Source: Nyssa sinensis
Lineage: Eukaryota > Streptophyta > Magnoliopsida > Cornales > Nyssaceae
Direction: 5' to 3'
Assembly (NCBI GenBank): GCA_008638375.1
Contig: CM018032.1
Coordinates: 32,428,751 to 32,492,750 of the forward strand
Length of the DNA: 64,000 nt
This document shows positions 62,106 through 64,000 of the stretch, piece after piece. A program made the translations under genes and the position numbers. Position 1 is the stretch's first letter; each line of letters opens with the position of its first letter. The notes under the pieces were generated by a model. That model was not told where the DNA came from. It made no database searches and saw nothing but the letters and a program-made list of their open reading frames with translations.

Positions 62106-62928
62106 TGTGATACCCCGACCCGAATTGTAACCGAGAGACCGTGTAAATCCTAGTCGATAGGGATTTATGTTATAATGTCAATGAAATGGACGAGTTTGGA
62201 TTTGAAATTGTTTCGAATGTACGGAGCATACCCGGGCGAAGCCCGAACAAGCCAGGGCAAACGAATAGCGATAAAATTATGATGATGAAATAAACGGTGT
62301 GAATTTTCAATAACTTTGCATATATGGATGAATGCTTGCGCAAATGAATAGCGAAAAAAAAAGAAATAAAAATAAAATTAAAAGGGAATAAAACAAAGTT
62401 AAAATAAAAATAAAATAATAATTAGAAATAAATAAAAAAAATTGGAATTTGAAATATATATATTTTTATATATAGGTATAAATATATAAGGATATATATG
62501 TGAAAGTGTATATATGTAAATCACTTACAATATGTAACTGAATATTAAAAAGAAAGAAAACGGGTGGGAGTTATAGGTGCAGGGAAGTGAATGAGCAATG
62601 GGGAGAGAGAGAGAGAAGGAGAGAGAGAGAGAGAGGGAAGGAGAAATAAAGGGGGGGGGGCAGTTTTAAATTGAAAGCATGCTAGGCATGCGTTAGAACT
62701 GGAAAAAAAAAGAAGAGAAAAAGTAGAGAAGAAAGAAAGTGGCGCAAGCAGGGAGGTGTGGCACACGAAGCAGGAAGAAAAAAGAAAGAATAAGGAAGGA
62801 AGAAGTAGATGGTGGGTCAGTGGAAGAGAAGAGAAGAAAAACAGAGGGAGGGAGAAGCAAAGAATGAGGAGCCGAACCATTCATGGGCGTGCAATAGGCA
62901 AAAAAAAGGTAGGACATTGAGCTTTCTG
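62106..62928 (+). repeat. 3' LTR of element B, interrupted by LTR C
   Basis: TGTGATACCCCGACCC onwards matches 55468-56320 through the TATA zone, GA microsatellite and donor region, stopping at ctttctg. The remaining ~2.35 kb of LTR B must lie beyond the window, after LTR C. Confidence 0.92.
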
Positions 62929-64000
62929 TGTAATACCCTGACCCAAATGTAACCGAATAAGCCATGTAATCCGAGCCATTAGGCTTCCTATTTAATGTTA
63001 AATAAAATGGACGGGTTGGAAATTTAAAAGTTCGAAATTACGAATAATGCCGGCGGTGCCCGAGCAAACCACGAACGAATACCGAAATAAAAATGAAATT
63101 TAAATAACTAAAATAAAATAAGTTAAGATAAAAAGGAAGATAAAATTTAATAATAAATAAAGATAAGGAAAATAAAATAAAATATAAATATAAATATAAA
63201 TTAATTATTCATACGAATAGATATATATATATATATATTATATACGTGTAATATATATATGTGTAAATCTTGGACGGATACGTAGGGATATATATGTATA
63301 TATATTTTGTGATTAAGTTATATATATATATATATATATATGCAAGATAAAGGAAAGGAGTTTAAAATTCGAATAAAAGGGATAAGGGATAAGGCGCAAC
63401 ATAAAGGATAAAGATGGAGAGAGAGAGAAATGTGAGGCGCATGCAGCTATCCGTGTATATCTATATGGGTGATCGGATGTGAGGGAAATAAAAGTAAAAC
63501 AAAGCAAAGGTAGATTGGAATTGAAGCGTGGAGAGTCAGAAGAGGAAACCAGGAGAGAAAACGGAAAAAGGGAAGGGGTTCGCGGCTGGGAAGAGACTTA
63601 GAAAAGGTAAGATCTGATTTTTTTATTTTTTAAATTTAAAGCAGAAGGTATAGATTGAATAACAGGGCCATAATAAGCATAAAATTAGGAGTTTATAGCA
63701 AAAAGAATAAAGCAAAATGACCTAAGAACGAGTGAGAAAATGGTAGTTGCAAGGGGTGAGTGATAATCGGGTTATGTGATTTTTGGTGCATTTAACTTAG
63801 TTTAAACGGCGGGGAACTAGTCCTAGGAAGTGTAGAAATTGAGTGGGAGATAAAATGGGCCAAAACAATGAAGGACATGCATGGAAAAGAGGAAAAATCC
63901 TCTTACCAGAATTGCGTGTTGGCCGGAAACGGCCATTAGTGTTGGCCTTATTCACGGCCAAGATGCCCCCAATTGCATTTTGGAAGCTGGATATGGGTTG
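62929..64000 (+). mobile_element. LTR C, 5' part, runs off the window
   Basis: Begins TGTAATACCCTGACCC within LTR B; the left TSD is expected to be ttctg (62924-62928). It shows the same plan: a TA-repeat zone (63215-63342), a GA-rich leader (63410-63600), AAAAG|GTAAGA at 63606/63607. It is a separate family from B (different body) but similar in layout. Confidence 0.8.

Overview
The window is plant nuclear DNA, almost certainly angiosperm: AT-rich, no bacterial gene layout, LTRs primed by initiator Met tRNA, a MULE transposase, a plant mobile domain (PMD) gene and an endogenous pararetrovirus fragment. I see no intact protein-coding gene. It is a deeply nested pile of transposable elements; most boundaries below come from 5-bp target-site duplications (TSDs) and TG...CA ends. 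LTR family letters (A-H) are local labels.

Left half (1-34.3 kb). The oldest layer is a minus-strand unit: a MULE (Mutator-like) transposase (34304 to 25785, broken), an unrecognised coding-like relic (22970-22300) and a PMD/MAIN-like pseudogene (22120 to 1796, broken). Removing the later insertions puts these in about 6 kb, so this looks like an old MULE carrying a PMD gene. Into it went: Ty3/gypsy element E (3945-21883, minus, TSD CATAA), a Tat/Ogre-like solo LTR (23214-25707) and a 5.8-kb solo LTR, G2 (27042-32860, minus, TSD ATATG). E was itself hit by a 6.3-kb solo LTR of the same G family (G1, 6606-12899, plus) and by a 1.7-kb solo LTR (13742-15412). A truncated D-type LTR fills 1-1436.

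Middle (34.3-49.9 kb). After 2.8 kb of unassigned AT-rich DNA with short repeats comes element A (5' LTR 37077-45584, perfect PBS at 45588, non-coding interior, 3' LTR stub 49693-49883). Its 5' LTR holds solo LTR H (39318-43801, TSD ATCTT). Inside H, bounded by TA microsatellites, is a rearranged pararetrovirus fragment (about 41905-43140). The interior of A holds a copia solo LTR (45986-47254, TSD GTTGG).

Right end (49.9-64 kb). A minus-strand Ty1/copia pol is split by solo LTR D (51687-54749, TSD TAACA), by element B (5' LTR 55468-58667, interior without ORFs, 3' LTR from 62106) and by a roughly 1.1-kb inversion. B's 3' LTR is interrupted by LTR C, which runs off the window.

The most interesting signals cross family lines. 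Several long LTRs share a layout of TATA/AT-rich zone, leader, 5' splice-site match, long spacer, short hairpin and 3' splice-site match before the LTR end, which suggests introns inside LTRs. Several also carry an antisense tRNA-like (A-box/B-box) module and a repeated module of about 144 bp. All gene calls come from reading translated motifs by eye; no database search was possible.
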